Part shown: piece by piece, positions 33,051-43,280 of the stretch
How the letters are laid out: each line of letters starts with the position of its first letter
Position numbering within the stretch: position 1 is the stretch's first letter
NCBI GenBank assembly: GCA_949751835.1
Contig: CATKHK010000050.1
Coordinates: 186,001 to 250,000 of the forward strand
Direction of reading: 5' to 3'
Origin: Blepharisma japonicum
Taxonomy: Eukaryota; Ciliophora; Heterotrichea; Heterotrichida; Blepharismidae
Length of the DNA: 64,000 bases
Position numbers and translations under genes: made by a program
Notes under the pieces: model-generated
Seen by the model: only the letters and a program-made list of their open reading frames with translations
Database searches by the model: none
Told to the model about the DNA's origin: nothing

Positions 33051-33941
33051 TTAATTACTTATAGGATTATCTAAATTAAAATCAGCCAATGCGCTCAAGA
33101 TAGCTTCAGAACTTACCACTTCAAGCTCATGCAAGCTCTGATATGGAAGTGCTTCTCCTGTACTTCTATTAATGAGCCCTATAGCGCAAGCAGCAGCTTT
33201 TATTTTCCCTTTACTCTTGCTAGCCAATTGCAGTAGCTTAAAGGTTTCCATCTCTAAATTGCTGGCTTCAGGGTCAATTTCTTCCACAAATTGTATAAGC
33301 CTTTCATTATAGTCTTCAAAAAGATCACCAATCCTTCCTTGAGCAGCATAAAATGTTTCTGCTGTTATATTGACTCCTTCTTTTACCTTTTCATTGCTTA
33401 ATTTTGATGATAATTTAGTATATAGAAGATCTTTCAGTGACGCATCAGCGTCGACTGGGCTTGTGAGCCTATATGGTTCATCATTTGAATTCGATGGGCA
33501 GTAATCGTAATTCTGCTGTATAAATCTGGCTTGTTTTGCTACAACAATAGTACCAGCAGGCCATGAAGACTTTAGCAGGCCTGTGGTACCTAGTCTAATC
33601 ATAGCAACGTTTCCGTGGACATAAAAAGTGGCTTCTCTGACAACAAAATCCATCATTGCGATGCCCATTCCAGTTACAATAATCGAAATTGGGACACCTT
33701 TATAGGTTCCTGTATAAGTTGTGAACATTCTCTCGCTCTTAACGATTTTTGTACTTTCTGGATCATCAAACAGCCTTGCAATTCTTTCAGCCCTTCCAGC
33801 ATCTCCAACTGACAAAATTCTATTTGCAACGTCGCCAGCCTTGACTCCTAGATGCATTGTGGCTCCGCTTTCTAGTAGAGGGAAATTTGGGCTAATTAAG
33901 GTTCCTGTATTTTGCGGTTGCTGGACACTAATATTATCCAT
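33051..33941 (-). CDS. Uridine/purine nucleoside phosphorylase family enzyme
   Basis: 296 aa, single exon. It belongs to the PNP/UDP phosphorylase family (NP-I): 'ILSVGDAGRAERIARLFDD' is the phosphate-binding start, 'GTYKGVPISIIVTGMGIAMMDFVVRE' the core strand, 'IRLGTTGLL' the base-site loop, and 'ASNLEMETFKLLQLA' carries the Glu-Met-Glu that binds ribose 2'-OH. This pattern fits uridine phosphorylase best. It cleaves the nucleoside with phosphate to base and ribose-1-phosphate. It follows a nucleoside transporter on the same strand by 33 bp. Confidence 0.9.
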   Translation of the reverse strand: MDNISVQQPQNTGTLISPNFPLLESGATMHLGVKAGDVANRILSVGDAGRAERIARLFDDPESTKIVKSERMFTTYTGTYKGVPISIIVTGMGIAMMDFVVREATFYVHGNVAMIRLGTTGLLKSSWPAGTIVVAKQARFIQQNYDYCPSNSNDEPYRLTSPVDADASLKDLLYTKLSSKLSNEKVKEGVNITAETFYAAQGRIGDLFEDYNERLIQFVEEIDPEASNLEMETFKLLQLASKSKGKIKAAACAIGLINRSTGEALPYQSLHELEVVSSEAILSALADFNLDNPISN

Positions 33942-33974
33942 TTATATTATGTTAATTGCTCTCCTTGTGGAGAG

Positions 33975-35223
33975 TTAGTCAATTGATGAGATCTCTATAT
34001 TTTTAAATGCTAAAGCAAGCAAAGATCCAGAAACAATACCATAAAGCAACCCCAAAGACATGAACGCTCCAGCTCTTGATTTTGATGGTTCTTGGACTTG
34101 AGTCGGCCCAAGGATCATTGCACAAGTTGATGTGTAGCCGTTTGAATAAGCAAAAGCTGCCATGTTAATGAATTTAAATCATGAATAACTGAAAAATCAG
34201 CGCGATTCACCAGCTGCGATTAATATAAATATGGCCCAAAAGAGAAATCGCGATACAGTTAAAATTCATAGCCATTTTATAGGCAAAATATAAAATCTTG
34301 GAGTTAGCCTGCCTAAGAAGTCAAAAATATTGCATGTAACTACCATAAGGGTTGAGAAGAAGGAATAAGGTAACTCTCTATGTAAGCATTTACTTAATGC
34401 TTGTTGCTAGCGCCACACCGATCAGCATTCCTTGTGTAACCAAATTGCAAAGATAAGCTAGGAAAAGAGGCTGCCAAATTTGTCATAATAAAGTTTTATT
34501 GCTTATTTCTTCAATTTTAGGTGTAAGTGCAATATTTTTCAAGCTTGTGTCCCCATTTTCTGCAGAAATATTTTGCATCTGATCTGATTCTTCATTAAAC
34601 TTTGTTCAAGTAATTCTTTTAGCTGAATAATTCAAGGATTCAATCATAAAAGGTTGTTTAATCAAATGTAGCTGTGCAAAAATGCATATAAATAATATAA
34701 AAGCTGCAGAGAAAAAATGCATGAGTGTGCCTGCAAAGTATCCACTTTTATCTTGTGAAAATGATATTAAACAAATGAGTCTAAATATGCTAATGAAAAC
34801 ACCTATTAGACCACCTCCAATCATGACATAATTTGTATATTCACTTGGTAGATTCCCCACCATTTCAAAAACACTTGTTTGGCTAATAGAGTTTGATATT
34901 CCCATAATCATAATCAGTAAGCATATGATTGGAAAACTGCCCTCTAAATTGTGTGCGAGTATTGGCGAAATAACCAAAATACTTGCGATGACTAAGAAGT
35001 TTATTGATATACGCTTGATATAGCTAAATTTAAATCCGTAAAATACAACTAAAGGTTGAAGGATAACCGTTGTTATATTGCCGAGGACTGGAAATATAAA
35101 TGATGGTTTATCATGAGGAAACTCAGTATTAAAAAAATCAAATGAAGCGAAGAGAGCGCTTCACCCGACTAGAATTCCGGCTCCTTGCAAAAGTATTTCA
35201 GTTTTGAAAAGTCAATCTGCCAT
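33975..35223 (-). CDS. Equilibrative nucleoside transporter (SLC29/ENT)
   Basis: 410 aa after removing one 16-nt intron (34378-34393), with several TGA-Trp codons (for example 'MADWLFKTE'). There are eleven or so hydrophobic helices with a soluble central loop (about residues 200-240). ENT signatures: 'QTSVFEMVGNLPSEYTNYVM' in helix 4-5, 'NIFDFLGR' (the D-x-x-GR loop) and 'AFAYSNGYTSTCAMILGP' near helix 10. It moves nucleosides across the plasma or vacuole membrane. With uridine phosphorylase directly downstream, uptake and cleavage of nucleosides from digested prey is a sensible joint role. Confidence 0.93.
34378..34393 (-). other. 16-nt intron (gtaaatgcttacatag)
   Basis: The only 16-nt intron found. 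It restores the reading frame between the two halves of the nucleoside transporter, which otherwise differ by one base. The A lies six bases from the 3' end, as in the 15-nt introns. Confidence 0.92.
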
Positions 35224-35504
35224 TTCTTTTTAGAGATTATTGCAGCCAAGTTCGATATAATCGTTTTTCTATTTCTTTCGTTCATTTCTTCATAAATTTC
35301 ACTTAACTAATGAAATAGAGATTTAAATAATTGCTTGATTATTTAGAATATAAAAATTAAACTAAGTAAATTAACCCTGGACCAAAATTTAAAATACAAA
35401 AATTTGGAGTAGTAAAGTGATACAAAATGGTAAATAAAAAATTATACATTGCATGCTTAAAACAAATTTTTTACTTTTCAGAATTTTCCAAATAATTGAT
35501 ACTA

Positions 35505-35511
35505 TAAAAAA
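35505..35511 (-). terminator. RNA polymerase III terminator of tRNA-Asp
   Basis: A run of six T on the minus strand lies within a few bases of the tRNA 3' end. Confidence 0.7.
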
Positions 35512-35512
35512 G

Positions 35513-35585
35513 CTCCGAGACCGGGAATTGAACCCGGGTCCCCTGCGTGACAGGCAGGGATACTTGACCACTATACTATCTCGGA
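35513..35585 (-). tRNA. tRNA-Asp (GTC)
   Basis: The minus strand gives a full cloverleaf of 73 nt: acceptor TCCGAGA/TCTCGGA with discriminator G, anticodon stem CCTGC/GCAGG around loop CTGTCAC (anticodon GTC, Asp) and a T-arm with GGTTCAATTCC. There is no intron and no encoded CCA. The A- and B-box elements are intact, and a T-run follows. Confidence 0.97.
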
Positions 35586-35664
35586 TTGATTTCTAGCATT
35601 TATTTTTCTATTAATATCTTAGATTTTCATTTCACAGAATTTTCTTTTTCACTTTTAGATAAAA

Positions 35665-37068
35665 ATGGGACTAAAAGCTATGTGGGGTTTCCTCCTTATT
35701 TCCTTAATTTCAGCCCAAATTCCTGAAGAAGATGGTGTCTGGGTGCTTACAGACGTAAACTTTAATGAAGCTTTGGATAAGCAGCCAGACCTCCTTGTTG
35801 ACTTTTACGCTCCTTGGTGTGGGCATTGCAAACAACTAGCTCCAGATTACGCAAGAGCAGCTCAAACCTTGAAAGAAAGAAATCCACCTATTAGGATTGC
35901 TAAAGTCGATGCCACTCAGAATCCAAAACTAAGCCAGCAATTTGATATCAACTCTTATCCAACTATCAAGTATTTCATCAACAAAAAGCCAATCGATTAT
36001 ACAGGGGAAAGGACTAAAGACTCAATTGTTTCTTGGGTCTTGACTAAATCAAGTTCAAGCATAAAAATTGTTTCGTCTTTATCAAGTCTACAAGCTGAAA
36101 TAGAAAAGACAAAGGTAACTGTAGTTATCTTTGCCCAAAAGGCATCAGGAGATCTGAAGCTATTCGATGAAGCTTCCAAATATTTTGATGGGCTTACTTT
36201 CATTCAATCGACTGACAGCTCTTCATCAGCGTTTTACAATGTAAAAGAAAATGATATAGTTATGTTTAAGAAATACGATGACAACCAAGTGGTTTTTGAT
36301 TGGAATACCAACGGTGATCTAATCGAGTGGATCAGGACAGCCAAGCGCCCTTGGGTATGGAGATTTGACGAAGAAGCCGCAGAATCCCTATTTAAACATG
36401 GCAATCCTGGCTTGATTTTATTTAAAAGCGATTCAGATAACACCCTTATGCCGATGTTCGAAAAACTCGGAAAAGAGCTAAAGAGCGAAATTCTTTTTAT
36501 TTATGCAGATATCACAAGACAAGAAAACAAAAGACTCGGAGAATACATCGGGGTAGCCCCAAGAGACATGCCTTGCGTTTACATTACTGAAAGTAATGGA
36601 AACAAAAAAAACAAGCTTGACACTTATATTAACGAGGACTCTATAAGAAACTTTATTAGGAACTGGAAAGAAGGGAGACTTGGAATCAGATCACAGCCAG
36701 TGGCAGCCTCTCCTAGTGGCTCTAAAGTAAAAATTCTGACAGAAAGCAACTTTGATTCAATTGTTAATGACTCATCTAAAAATGTCCTTGTGGATTTCTA
36801 CGCACCTTGGTGTGGGCATTGCAAAACTTTGGAGCCAGAAATTGAAATTCTTGCTTCTAAGATCACAGATGACTCCATTATTATAGCAAAACTTGATCAC
36901 ACAGCTAACAACATCAGAGGCCACCCAATCTCTTCATATCCTACAATAAAATATTTCCCGGCCAAGGACAAGAAGCCTTTAGACTACGAAGGCGATCGTG
37001 TCTGGGAAGCTCTGCTGCAGTTTGTTACCGACAATGCTTCCTTTAAATCACTAAGAACAGATCTTTAG
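35665..37068 (+). CDS. Protein disulfide isomerase
   Basis: 467 aa, single exon, all Trp TGG. Signal peptide at 1-17 (AMWGFLLISLISAQ). First thioredoxin domain with CGHC at 52-55 (DFYAPWCGHCKQLAP), two redox-inactive domains in the middle, and a second active domain with CGHC at 383-386. The a-b-b'-a' order and length are those of classical PDI. The C-terminus is '...SLRTDL' rather than KDEL; it probably serves as a variant ER-retrieval signal. It forms and rearranges disulfides in the ER lumen. The next gene starts 16 bp after the stop. Confidence 0.94.
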   Translation: MGLKAMWGFLLISLISAQIPEEDGVWVLTDVNFNEALDKQPDLLVDFYAPWCGHCKQLAPDYARAAQTLKERNPPIRIAKVDATQNPKLSQQFDINSYPTIKYFINKKPIDYTGERTKDSIVSWVLTKSSSSIKIVSSLSSLQAEIEKTKVTVVIFAQKASGDLKLFDEASKYFDGLTFIQSTDSSSSAFYNVKENDIVMFKKYDDNQVVFDWNTNGDLIEWIRTAKRPWVWRFDEEAAESLFKHGNPGLILFKSDSDNTLMPMFEKLGKELKSEILFIYADITRQENKRLGEYIGVAPRDMPCVYITESNGNKKNKLDTYINEDSIRNFIRNWKEGRLGIRSQPVAASPSGSKVKILTESNFDSIVNDSSKNVLVDFYAPWCGHCKTLEPEIEILASKITDDSIIIAKLDHTANNIRGHPISSYPTIKYFPAKDKKPLDYEGDRVWEALLQFVTDNASFKSLRTDL

Positions 37069-37084
37069 TAAAAATAATTTAAAT

Positions 37085-38062
37085 ATGGGGCAATCTCAAC
37101 CTAAAAAACCACAATGGCCGTCATCTCTAGATTTAATTGACTTTCGTCGTCAAATCCAAGCAGGGGACTTGATACTGATTAGCACATCCGTTCCACTTGA
37201 AACTGATATGAAAATTCCTCCGACTCTTCTACACTGTATTGAGTATAACTTACACAATAGGACTTCTGTGAGCACTCATAGGAATTTTCCAGTCTGAGAT
37301 TCTGCTGGAATTGTAGTGGACATGGCGTTAGGAGATAACGACAAGGGTGGGAAATGCATACTTGAACTTACACAGAATGGCTTTGTTGAAAGCGAGTTTT
37401 TGGGAAGAATGGCTGAATTAAAAAGGAAAAAACATCGCATTGCAGTTAGATTTATGGGAACAGAAAGAACAGCTGACTTTAGAGAGAAACTGAAATATAT
37501 TGCAGATTACTTGAATGGGAAATCGCTGGAAGACATGACTGGGACTGAAGTATATAACGAAGTGAGAAGAAAAGTGGATGAAATAGTAGAAACAAGAACC
37601 AGGGATTCTCAAATTTATGATGAACTTAAAAAAGCATTTTATATGACTGTCACTGATCCTAGCGAACTATCTATCAATAAAGGCCAAGTGCTAGATTTAC
37701 TGAGGGAATTTACCGGACTTAGAATGGATGTAGACTCCGAAAAACTATTAGAGGAGCTAAAGCTACCTGAAAGTGTCACTTATGAAGAATTCAAAGAAGC
37801 CTGGGCTGATGGTCCTGGACGAAAACTACTGTCTGAAGAATTTTATGAGCCTTCTTTATTGGTTGGGCAGCTTATCCGATATGTTTATCTTCATACCAAT
37901 GTGATATATGAGCTCGAAACTTCTAGGCCAATGGCGCTCACCCCAGACGATTTCGCAACCCCTGCCGATTTTGACACAGCCCTCGGCCCTGCCTTTAGGA
38001 ACGTCATGCTGAAGACTTTCCCCAATATCACATTCGGCCCTCACATTCAAGTAATGCTTTAA
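37085..38062 (+). CDS. Myristoylation-type protein, possible papain-fold N-terminus
   Basis: 325 aa with one TGA-Trp at 37295. 'MGQSQPKK' is a strong N-myristoylation-like start. Residues 10-100 (FRRQIQAGDLILIST ... WDSAGIVVDM) have the layout of permuted papain-like (NlpC/P60, YiiX-type) domains, 'GDLIL' then '(S)xxGIV', but the usual His in 'SHVGIV' is missing, so catalysis is doubtful. The C-terminal half is mostly helical and acidic (residues 170-325), with segments that recall degenerate EF-hands. No firm family; role unknown. It is packed between PDI (16 bp) and a transporter gene (13 bp). Confidence 0.7.
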
Positions 38063-38075
38063 TAATAAAAATAAA

Positions 38076-39824
38076 ATGCACGAAGGTATTAGTTTCGATG
38101 AAGTAAATTTAAATTAGGCTTTTTCACGCATTGGTGGGAAAAACCTTTACCAGTTTTTAGCTCTTTTACCACTAGGCCTGATACTTATTCAAGCTTCCAT
38201 TATTGTGTCAAGCACTCCAATTTTTTTGACAATCCCAGGAATCAAATGCCAAATTAATGGAGCTTTGGTACCTTGTCTAGAAGAAGAAATCTGCAGCCCT
38301 GGAAGTCATTATATTTTTGATAATAAAGATATCAGAACAGTTGTGTACGAATGGTATTTTTTATATAGAAAGCTTGTGTGTGAGAGCCATGCTTATGTGT
38401 ATATCATCCCAGCTGTATTTTTTATAGGAATCTCAATTGGCACGTTTATATTTGGAAATGTAGCAGAAAAGCAAGGCAGAGTTGCAGCGCTAAGGTGGAG
38501 TGCGTCCTTAACATGCTTATTTGAATTTATTATTTTTTGCTCAGCATCTGCGTGGTTTTTTACTGTCAGTTTTTTATTTTTAGCTATTTCGCTGTCTGGG
38601 TGTGTGTTTATTCCATTTGTATATACTATAGAAGTGATCAATAGCCAAGTTAGGCCACTTTTTATATTTTTACTGATGGGATTTTGGGCAGTTGGCTTCG
38701 AATCATCATATATGCTCGCTTATAGTTTCAATTCATGGAGGCCTATGATTATCGCATCTTTAGGAGTTGGGCTATTTGGCTTGCTTTTACTGTGAAACAT
38801 AGTTATTGAGTCTCCAAGGTTCATGGCTTTTAATAAGAGTAGATATACGAAGGTAAGAAAACTAATGGAACACATAGCAAATAAAAACTCAAAATCAATG
38901 TTTGATGAACAGCTTCAAGGAGAGTCCATCAATGAATATAGTGAAACTGCAGGAAAAAGTCATATTGGCAGCCCTGAAGGGTCTGCAAACCGATCAGATG
39001 ATAATATTCAGAGTAATCGATCAGGGGCTGTTGCAGCTCCATATGAATACATGGGAGGTGCAAGCAATATTATGGACAGAGAACAAGAATTAGAAAGAGG
39101 GCAAAATATATGCTATATGGATTTCTTGAAGCTGGAATCGTTAAGGATTAAATTTGCTATCATGGTTTGGTTGTGGCTTGCAACTTCAATGGCTTACCAT
39201 ATGTATTCCAACTCTAAAGAGATGCTGGATCCTGATCCTACTGCAAATTCTATGATTTACCTCGCCGCCAAAATTGGTGGCTGGACTCTTGGGCTGCTTC
39301 TTTCAGTCTGTTTCAGAAGCAAAAGAAATTTGGTTTTCAGCATCTGTTTAGCAAGTGCAACTATAGCACTTGGAGCTTTGCAAGACTACACTAATATAGA
39401 TCCTGTATACTCATTTCTTGCTTCATATACAAGCACGAATTATCTTTTAATCTGCCTTTCTATCTACACATTGGAAATTTTCCCAACCCCGGCTCGCTCT
39501 TTGGGAATGGCAATTGTGAGTATAGTATTTTGAACAAGCGTAACATGGACATATGTACTTTTTAAATATGCCCAAATGCAACTTTCAGCTGGAGTTACTG
39601 TTATGATTGCAGTTTCTATCGTTTTCTTATTCAAATTAAGTGATCCAGGAAAAAGACCTCTTTATGATACAATAGACGAAATTTCATCATCTGTTTCAAG
39701 CGCTATATCAAGTGATCAATCATCAATAATTGTTAAAAAAGGAAACTCAGCGCTAAGAGATAATCACAGCCGCGGTAGAAGCTTCAATGTTCTTAATGAA
39801 GATGCATCTGCAATTGATGATTAA
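38076..39824 (+). CDS. SLC22-like organic ion transporter (MFS)
   Basis: 577 aa after removing a 15-nt intron (38103-38117); TGA-Trp at 38793 and 39531. The first exon codes for only nine residues, MHEGISFDE, continuing 'AFSRIGGKNLYQFLA'; this 'FDEA..RIG....Q' start is a hallmark of the SLC22 family. A large loop between helices 1 and 2 has four Cys (IKCQ, VPCLEEEICSP, KLVCES). 'GNVAEKQGRVAALRW' is the MFS loop 2-3 motif and 'IESPRF' the mid-protein SLC22 motif. About 12 helices. The central loop and C-tail are longer than usual and Ser-rich. It likely moves organic cations or anions at the plasma membrane. Confidence 0.9.
38103..38117 (+). other. 15-nt intron (gtaaatttaaattag)
   Basis: Phase-0 intron after codon 9 of the SLC22-like gene. 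It removes an in-frame TAG and has A at position 10. Confidence 0.9.
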
Positions 39825-39951
39825 ATTTAGTTTAATTGACTTAAGTGATACTCTAATACTTTTCTATTTTAATTATCCTACACGCTTTAATCCAATTTAT
39901 TCAAAATTTAATTTAATTGTGTGCATTAAATTATGAGCATAAAATAGGCCT

Positions 39952-40359
39952 CTAAGAAATTATCATTCTTTTGAGTCCAGTCTGAAGGAATATCTTCCTT
40001 GATGGTTTTGTTTCCTTAATGATTTTTAATGTATCGATTTCTTCATAATTTTTAACAATTTTCTCTGGTTTGTATCTGGTTGTCATAGTTTTTAATTTTG
40101 GAAACTTTTTTTTTGGTATCTCTTGGGTATCAAAGAGACTGTTGATTGTTGTGCTTATGTTGTCAATATCTGTGGAAACATCCCTTATATCATCCAAAGT
40201 GTCTCTCTCATAAAATCTTACACTTAGCTGCTTCTTGTGAGCCTCATTAGGTGTTAAAATAGAAGAGCCTACAGATACTCTTCTAGATTTGGTCTTTTTC
40301 ACAAGCTCTTTGAGAGGCCTATTTTTAACTCTTCTTAGCTTTATAACATTTTCAGACAT
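39952..40359 (-). CDS. Small basic protein of unknown function
   Basis: 135 aa, very Lys/Arg-rich (KLRRVKNRPLKELVKKTKSRR), with an acidic middle (DTLDDIRDVSTDIDNI). There is no signal peptide or membrane segment. The frame is clean and codon use is similar to neighbours, so I accept it as a gene. Family not recognised; a nucleic-acid or tubulin binder would fit the charge, but this is a guess. Confidence 0.6.
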   Translation of the reverse strand: MSENVIKLRRVKNRPLKELVKKTKSRRVSVGSSILTPNEAHKKQLSVRFYERDTLDDIRDVSTDIDNISTTINSLFDTQEIPKKKFPKLKTMTTRYKPEKIVKNYEEIDTLKIIKETKPSRKIFLQTGLKRMIIS

Positions 40360-40707
40360 ATTAATTATATGTGATTCAAGCCCAGGAAGAAATATAAGAA
40401 AGCATATAAAAAATCAGATTTTTATATCAGTTTTGCTTTATTAAAAAATGAAAGATGAATTCTTCTTTGTATATATCGATTTTGAGCTTTATATCATTTT
40501 CTGAATTTTATAAGAATATATAAGAAATCTATAGAGTTTTTGGTTTATTTTCAACAGCTATATAGTCATTTTTTATTTTATTAAAAACGGACGCTTAACG
40601 CTTTTGTATATTTAATACATGACAATAAAAAATTAAAATCATAATTAAACAGGAATAATAAAATCCTAGCAGATTTTATTTAAACGGATAAACCCAGAAA
40701 TAAATAA
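40360..40707. other. AT-rich intergenic region
   Basis: 348 bp, presumably the two divergent promoters. No motif recognised. Confidence 0.55.
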
Positions 40708-42735
40708 ATGGAGATAAGTGAACAAGAGCTTGGTGAAATTGGCCGTTCCTTATTTGTTTCAAGTCTTCTCGCTACATTGACCCCAACTAACTTTGAAGAC
40801 AGCTCCAGGTGGCTCGAGATAAACAACGAAAAATTCGTCGATCACGACTTTCCCCCAACTCAGTTTTCACTGATCAAAGACCCTAAAAACAGTTCTCGCA
40901 CCAAACCTTGGAGTCGTTTTGTATGGAGAAGGGCAACTGAAGTTTACCCAGAGAATGAGCTTGCTCTCTTCTTAGACGGGGTCTACCCTGACGATATCAA
41001 ACAAGGTGCACTTGGTGACTGCTATTTCCTATGTGCTTTGAGCTGCTTGGCTGAAAAAGCAGACAGAATCACTAAATTATTCATCTCGAAAAACGCCCAC
41101 AAGAATGGCCTTTATGCTATCCAATTCTGTGTAGATGGTGAATGGAAAGAAATCGAAATCGACGATTACTTGCCATGCGGCAGTGCCACTTCAGGTCCTT
41201 GCTTCTCTAAAGCTTCTGGCAACGAGCTTTGGGTTCCTTTATTAGAAAAAGCTTGGGCAAAAGTCCTCGGCTCATATGAGAGAGTAGAAAGTGGAAACTC
41301 AGTCGATGCATTCAGAGATCTAACTGGAGCTCCAACCCAACAATACAAGCTTGATGAGACTTCATGGGACAAAATCTCTGAAGGCACTGAAAAAGGATTC
41401 ATTATGTGCGCTCAAGCTGGAAGCACCAAGGCTTCTCAAAGACTTCTTGAATCAATGGGACTTGTCGGTGCCCATGCCTATGCAATAATCCAATCAGCTG
41501 AAGTAGAAACCGCTGATGGAAAAGTTAAACTTGTAGAGCTTAGAAATCCATGGAGCACTTTGGAATGGAAAGGAGATTGGAGCGATCACTCTGATAAGTG
41601 GACTCCAGAACTCAGGTCAGCTTTGCATGTGACTGACGAAGATGATGGGACTTTTTGGATGAGCTATGAAGATTTCTCTGACTATTTCTCAAATTTATTA
41701 GTCTGCAGAATCAATGATGATTACGCTTATTCGTCAATCAAATTAAAACAGCACAAAAATACTCATAATGTAGTCAGAATTGCTGTCCCTCAAGATGGCA
41801 CTTATTATTTAAGTGCAAACCAAAAAGACAAGACCTCCTCAAGCCAAGCTGATTATGAATATGCATATGGCAGAGTAATTATTGCAAGAGAATCTGATGA
41901 AGGCTTGCAATATGTTGGAGGATTCGCTGGAGACGATAGAAATTTGTGGTATGAGGCAAATCTCCAAGCAGGAAATTACCAAGTCCATGTAGAATATAGC
42001 ACTGCTGCAGATGCTAAAAGGTACGTTTTAAGCACTTATGGAGCTTCAGCTACCACCTTTGAAGAAATCCCTGAAGCTGAAGGTTTCCTTGAACAAGCAC
42101 TTAAATCAAGAGCTCTTTTAGCCAATAAAGCTACATCTTATGCGCAGCAAGGGTTACCGAACTGCACTAAATATCATGAAATTTTGCCTGAAGGGTACGG
42201 ATATTACTATATTAAAAATCAATCAACTGACGGCTCTGCTCTACAAGAGACCTGCTTTTTCAAATCTTTCAAGAATCTTGAATTACACCCACCTTATGGA
42301 GATGCCAAATACCAAGTCATCGTTGGTCCTGGCCAAGATGTTATTGTTGTATTCCACCAAGTGAATCCTAAAAAGAAATGCTCAATCAGCACTTCAGTTA
42401 CATCAGAAAAAGTGACTGATAAAAGAACCATCCATGAGAGAGCCAAATCCACAGGAGCGGTCGTTAAAAGAAAAGACCCTAACACCAATAAAGATTTAGA
42501 CATATTCGTCTATACTCTTAAGCATGAAGAAGGTGTTGTCTATCTTTATGAGAATAAAAGCAATAAAATGCTGAATGAAACAGTCGCCTTGACTTATAAA
42601 GGTCTTCAATTAATTGGGCATGACTCTGATAGAATAGTTGTGAGGTTAGCACCAGGAGAAAGCTATACTATTGAGCTGAGGGCAGTGGAGCCTAGATGGA
42701 GCATTAATGCAGCGGTGAGTTACACCATTTCTTAA
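40708..42735 (+). CDS. Calpain-type cysteine protease
   Basis: 675 aa, single exon, all of its many Trp as TGG. The protease core runs from about residue 45 to 345: catalytic Cys105 in 'GALGDCYFLCALS', His256 in 'GLVGAHAYAI' and Asn280 in 'ELRNPWS'. All three are intact. Two beta-sandwich-like regions follow (about 345-460 and 500-675), the first starting 'HNVVRIAVPQDGTYYLSANQ', resembling calpain C2-like domains. There are no C-terminal EF-hands, so it is not the classical mammalian type. It acts as a calcium-regulated cytoplasmic protease. Codon use suggests strong expression. Confidence 0.93.
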   Translation: MEISEQELGEIGRSLFVSSLLATLTPTNFEDSSRWLEINNEKFVDHDFPPTQFSLIKDPKNSSRTKPWSRFVWRRATEVYPENELALFLDGVYPDDIKQGALGDCYFLCALSCLAEKADRITKLFISKNAHKNGLYAIQFCVDGEWKEIEIDDYLPCGSATSGPCFSKASGNELWVPLLEKAWAKVLGSYERVESGNSVDAFRDLTGAPTQQYKLDETSWDKISEGTEKGFIMCAQAGSTKASQRLLESMGLVGAHAYAIIQSAEVETADGKVKLVELRNPWSTLEWKGDWSDHSDKWTPELRSALHVTDEDDGTFWMSYEDFSDYFSNLLVCRINDDYAYSSIKLKQHKNTHNVVRIAVPQDGTYYLSANQKDKTSSSQADYEYAYGRVIIARESDEGLQYVGGFAGDDRNLWYEANLQAGNYQVHVEYSTAADAKRYVLSTYGASATTFEEIPEAEGFLEQALKSRALLANKATSYAQQGLPNCTKYHEILPEGYGYYYIKNQSTDGSALQETCFFKSFKNLELHPPYGDAKYQVIVGPGQDVIVVFHQVNPKKKCSISTSVTSEKVTDKRTIHERAKSTGAVVKRKDPNTNKDLDIFVYTLKHEEGVVYLYENKSNKMLNETVALTYKGLQLIGHDSDRIVVRLAPGESYTIELRAVEPRWSINAAVSYTIS

Positions 42736-43280
42736 GCTAATTCAACCTTATTAATTTAAAATGTCACAGCAATACCTTATAGATATCAATAAATATATCT
42801 AAATATGATTGATACCTGTTGTGCCTAAATAAGGGATAAGAATTTTTGTGGCTAAAGCAGAATAAGGAAACTCAAATGACTATTTACTCTTCTCTTAAGC
42901 TCATTTTACTTAAAAGATATTAAAATCGAGTTTATATATCATTGTGCAAACTTATTTATTAATAGTAGACAAGCTGAAATCTCATATTACTTATTACTTT
43001 ATATCTATCACCCATTCATTTATTTAGTCAAGTGAACTAAATAAATTGTCTCACTGAAAAAAGAATCGAAATTATAAGTATCTGGCAGCCCAACTTAGAT
43101 TTTAGATCAAGAAAATCAATGAATTGTTCAGTGTATAATTAGAGTGAGAAGGGCCGTGTATAAAGCCATTCAAGGCTTGGAACTGGGACTACTTGAGCAG
43201 CAGCCAATTCAAATAATCAATTAATTTTTTTTTAAAGTGCGAATATTGGAAAAAATATAGCTTAAATAGTTACTTAATGT
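42736..43280. other. Intergenic region with a hairpin and a GC-richer patch
   Basis: 545 bp. A perfect hairpin, stem 11 bp, loop 7, lies at about 43018-43046 (atttatttagt / actaaataaat). From about 43080 to 43210 the DNA is GC-richer, contains the stem-loop 'aagccattcaaggctt', and is followed by nine T at 43225-43233. A small pol III RNA is conceivable, but I could not assign one. Confidence 0.35.
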
